DNA of 64,000 nucleotides. It comes from Actinoplanes xinjiangensis. Lineage in GTDB: Bacteria > Actinomycetota > Actinomycetes > Mycobacteriales > Micromonosporaceae. Every line of letters starts with the position of its first letter. Within the stretch, counting starts at the first letter, position 1. This document shows, piece by piece, positions 62,088 through 64,000 of the stretch. A program made the translations under genes and the position numbers. The stretch spans positions 62,001 through 126,000 of the forward strand of contig NZ_QGGR01000022.1 in assembly GCF_003148685.1 (NCBI RefSeq), written 5' to 3'. The notes below the pieces were generated by a model, which worked only from the letters and a program-made list of their open reading frames with translations, ran no database searches and had not been told where the DNA came from.

Positions 62088-62754
62088 GGAGCAGGAGGAG
62101 TTGACCGAGTCGGATCACCTGGCGCAGTGTGCCGGCTGCCGGCGTGACCTCGACGAGTTCCGGGAGGTGGCCGGGTTGGGGGCTGAGTGCCAGGACGTCC
62201 ACGATCTGCCGCCGCCACCGGAACGCCTCTGGCGAGCGATAGAGAGCGACATCGGCCGTACCCGGGTGAGGGAGGCGCCGGTCACCGACCTCGCCGAGCG
62301 CCGCATCCACCGCAAGCCGTCTCGCCGGTGGGCGCCGTTGATCGCCGCCGCGGCGGCCGCGGTCCTCGCGATCGCCGGCACCGTGACGATCGACCGTGTG
62401 CTCGACGGGCGCAGGACGGAGACGGTGACCGCCCGGGCCACCCTGTCGCCGTTGCCGACGGTGTCGGCGGACGCGCGGGGCAGCGTGCGGGTGCTGGCCG
62501 ACGGGGAAATGGAGATCGACGTCAGCAACCTGCCGCTGACCACCGGATTCCATGAGGTGTGGCTGCTCGACCCGGACGATCCGACGAAGATGGTGGCGCT
62601 GGGCAACCTGTCCGATCGGCCGCGGGTGGTGCTCCCGGTGCCGCCGGGCACCGATCTGAACCGGTTCCGGCTGGTCGACGTCAGTGACGAGCCGCACGAC
62701 GGCAACGCCACCCATTCCGGCAACAGCCTGTTGCGGGGGACGTTGACGAGCTGA
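62041..62754 (+). CDS. Zinc-binding anti-sigma factor (RskA-like)
   Basis: A 237-residue single-pass membrane protein. The cytoplasmic anti-sigma zinc domain has HLAQCAGC (His26, Cys30, Cys33). One helix (about 97-117) and a C-terminal extracytoplasmic RskA domain follow (DVSNLPLTTGFHEVWLLD). This is the plan of anti-SigK proteins, which release sigma after regulated proteolysis. The GTG follows GGGAGG by six bases and lies inside the sigma gene, so synthesis is coupled. Confidence 0.9.
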   Translation: MQHLDPDRLVLLALSEEQEELTESDHLAQCAGCRRDLDEFREVAGLGAECQDVHDLPPPPERLWRAIESDIGRTRVREAPVTDLAERRIHRKPSRRWAPLIAAAAAAVLAIAGTVTIDRVLDGRRTETVTARATLSPLPTVSADARGSVRVLADGEMEIDVSNLPLTTGFHEVWLLDPDDPTKMVALGNLSDRPRVVLPVPPGTDLNRFRLVDVSDEPHDGNATHSGNSLLRGTLTS

Positions 62755-62770
62755 CCCATCAGGGGGCGGG

Positions 62771-62806
62771 AGCGGAGGCGGTGACCGGACGGTCACTGCC
62801 TCCGCT
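62771..62806 (+). terminator. Long hairpin terminator after the anti-sigma gene
   Basis: AGCGGAGGCGGTGACCG, two bases, CGGTCACTGCCTCCGCT: a 17-bp stem with one mismatch, 16 bases past the stop codon. Confidence 0.75.
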
Positions 62807-62825
62807 GTCATATCGAAATTCATTA

Positions 62826-62854
62826 TTGACTTGCTGTCGTGACGGTCGTAATTT
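62826..62854 (+). promoter_or_regulatory. Promoter of the GH16 gene
   Basis: TTGACT (62826-62831), 17 bases, TAATTT (62849-62854), inside the most AT-rich patch of the window (62810-62885). The leader of about 85 bases contains a GC-rich hairpin (near 62897-62925) and GGGAGGA before the ATG. Confidence 0.7.
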
Positions 62855-62947
62855 TCATCGATAACAAGCTTTAATGAAAAGGATGGTCACGCGACGCCGG
62901 CCGGGGGCGGCGGCCCGCCCATCCCTTCCCCCGGGAGGACCCGGCCC

Positions 62948-64000
62948 ATGTCCATCGGTAAACGCCTGTTCGGCGGCGCCGCGGCAACGGTCCTGGCGGC
63001 CGTCGGCGTGGTCGCTGTGAACGTCGGCACCGCAGCCGCCGCCGATTGCGGCTACCTGTTCGACGACTTCCACTACACCTCCTCAGCGGACCCGGCCCTC
63101 ACCGCCAACGGCTGGACACCGCGCAGCTACCAGGGCGGACCCGGGGTACCCGGGGCCAACTGGTCGCCGAACGCGATCACCTTCCCCACGAACGCCGGGC
63201 AGAAGGTGCTGCAACTGACCGCCTCCACCGACGGCACCGCCGCCGGGACCAGCCACGCCGAGCTCTACTCCACACAGAAGCGCTACCTGGAGGGCACCTA
63301 CGCCAGCCGGGTCCGGTTCACCGACGCACCGGTCAGCGGCAACGACGGCGACCACATCAACCAGACGTTCTTCACGATCAGCCCGCTCAACGGCGACCTC
63401 GACCCCACCTACAGCGAACTCGACATCTCCGAGTACCTCCCGAACGGCGGCTGGGGCGAGACCGGGCCGATCAACTACCAGACCACCTGGTACACCTACC
63501 GCAACGAGCCGTGGTATGCCGACAACCTGCACTCCGAACAGCGGTCGAGCCTGGACGGCTGGCACGACCTGGTCGCGCAGGTCGCCGACGGCCACGTCGT
63601 CTACTTCATCGACGGTGTCCAGGTCGGCGACCACGGCGGCAAGTTCTTCCCCCGCCAGACGATGACCATCAACTGGAACCTGTGGTTCATCGACACCGCC
63701 ACCCACACCGGCGGCCTGTCCACCTACATCGAGCAGGTCGACTGGGTGCTGTTCGCCAAGAACCAGGTGCTCAGCCCGGCGCAGGTGGGCTCGCAGACCG
63801 CGTCGTACCGGACCGCCGGGACCCGCTTCACCGACACGGTAGCCACCTCCGGCCCGTGCACCGGCCCGTCGACACCGAACTCACCGCCACCCTCGCCGTC
63901 GACGCCGGCCGGCAACTGCTCGAGCGCCCCGAACTGGCAGTTCGGCTCGGTCTACACCGCCGGCAACACGGTCAGACACGAGAAGAGCAGGTACGGCGAC
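62948..64000 (+). CDS. Secreted GH16 family glycoside hydrolase (partial, runs off the right edge)
   Basis: The first 351 residues of a secreted endo-glucanase-like enzyme. The signal peptide (about 1-35, ending AAAADCGY) is followed by a GH16 jelly-roll with the catalytic ELDISE motif (Glu157, Asp159, Glu162). WYTYRN and 'NWNLWFIDT' belong to the substrate cleft. A Pro/Ser linker (about 305-318) and the start of a carbohydrate-binding module with CSSAPNWQFGSVYTAG follow, and the end lies beyond the window. It probably cuts beta-1,3(4)-glucans or a related wall polysaccharide. Confidence 0.87.
   Translation, partial: MSIGKRLFGGAAATVLAAVGVVAVNVGTAAAADCGYLFDDFHYTSSADPALTANGWTPRSYQGGPGVPGANWSPNAITFPTNAGQKVLQLTASTDGTAAGTSHAELYSTQKRYLEGTYASRVRFTDAPVSGNDGDHINQTFFTISPLNGDLDPTYSELDISEYLPNGGWGETGPINYQTTWYTYRNEPWYADNLHSEQRSSLDGWHDLVAQVADGHVVYFIDGVQVGDHGGKFFPRQTMTINWNLWFIDTATHTGGLSTYIEQVDWVLFAKNQVLSPAQVGSQTASYRTAGTRFTDTVATSGPCTGPSTPNSPPPSPSTPAGNCSSAPNWQFGSVYTAGNTVRHEKSRYGD

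Overview
The window is very GC-rich double-stranded DNA, coding nearly end to end, with many GTG and some TTG starts and stop/start overlaps (ATGA, GTGA, TGATG). The gene families (XRE-DUF5753 with DUF6879, GPP34, FIST, class F sortase with DUF4397, a SigK/RskA-like pair, many two-component systems) point to a filamentous actinomycete, most likely Micromonosporaceae and Actinoplanes-like. That is an inference from gene content. It looks like chromosome: I see no rRNA, tRNA, transposase, phage gene or CRISPR array. No stretch longer than about 300 bases lacks a gene or gene remnant.

Left part (1-24 kb). Two zinc-free MDR oxidoreductases come first, with a vestige of a third copy between them. 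Around them lie an XRE/DUF6879 module, a GAF protein, an AraC regulator, a RibD-C/DHFR-like reductase and an exported seven-repeat propeller. A four-gene overlapping block follows (ABC ATPase, permease, histidine kinase, LuxR-type regulator), then an ArsR-like regulator. Next come two adjacent genes each broken by one apparent single-base frameshift (an LpqC-like esterase and an AraC regulator), a monooxygenase/hydrolase/SDR operon, a lipoate ligase, a class C serine hydrolase, and a GPP34-RHH-SPFH operon.

Middle (24-47 kb). lon carries a HAIR-type operator. Signalling genes dominate after it: GAF-EAL, FIST-GGDEF, a MerR-controlled SDR with a textbook long-spacer operator, two hybrid histidine kinases, and a LuxR-type two-component system followed by a MacB/FtsX-type exporter. 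An orphan E1-alpha dehydrogenase subunit and an HNH protein lie among them.

Right part (47-64 kb). This part is rich in exported enzymes. It holds a subtilase, a very unusual single polypeptide joining an M4 metalloprotease, an M28 aminopeptidase and a P domain, and a separated HK/OmpR pair. Then come an ArsR-SRPBCC-SnoaL operon and a coupled GTP cyclohydrolase II / stand-alone deaminase / extradiol dioxygenase operon with a MarR regulator. Three tandem long hairpin repeats separate this operon from a sortase F-DUF4397 operon. That operon diverges from a SigK-like sigma/anti-sigma pair, with mirror-image SigK-type promoters between them. A GH16 glycosidase runs off the right edge.

Two themes recur. 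At least nine genes have a TANNNT box 6-7 bases before the start codon, suggesting leaderless transcripts. Many regulators face a dyad in their own divergent promoter. The best candidates for something undescribed are the M4-M28-P protease, the cyclohydrolase-deaminase-dioxygenase operon, and the mirror-image sigma promoters.
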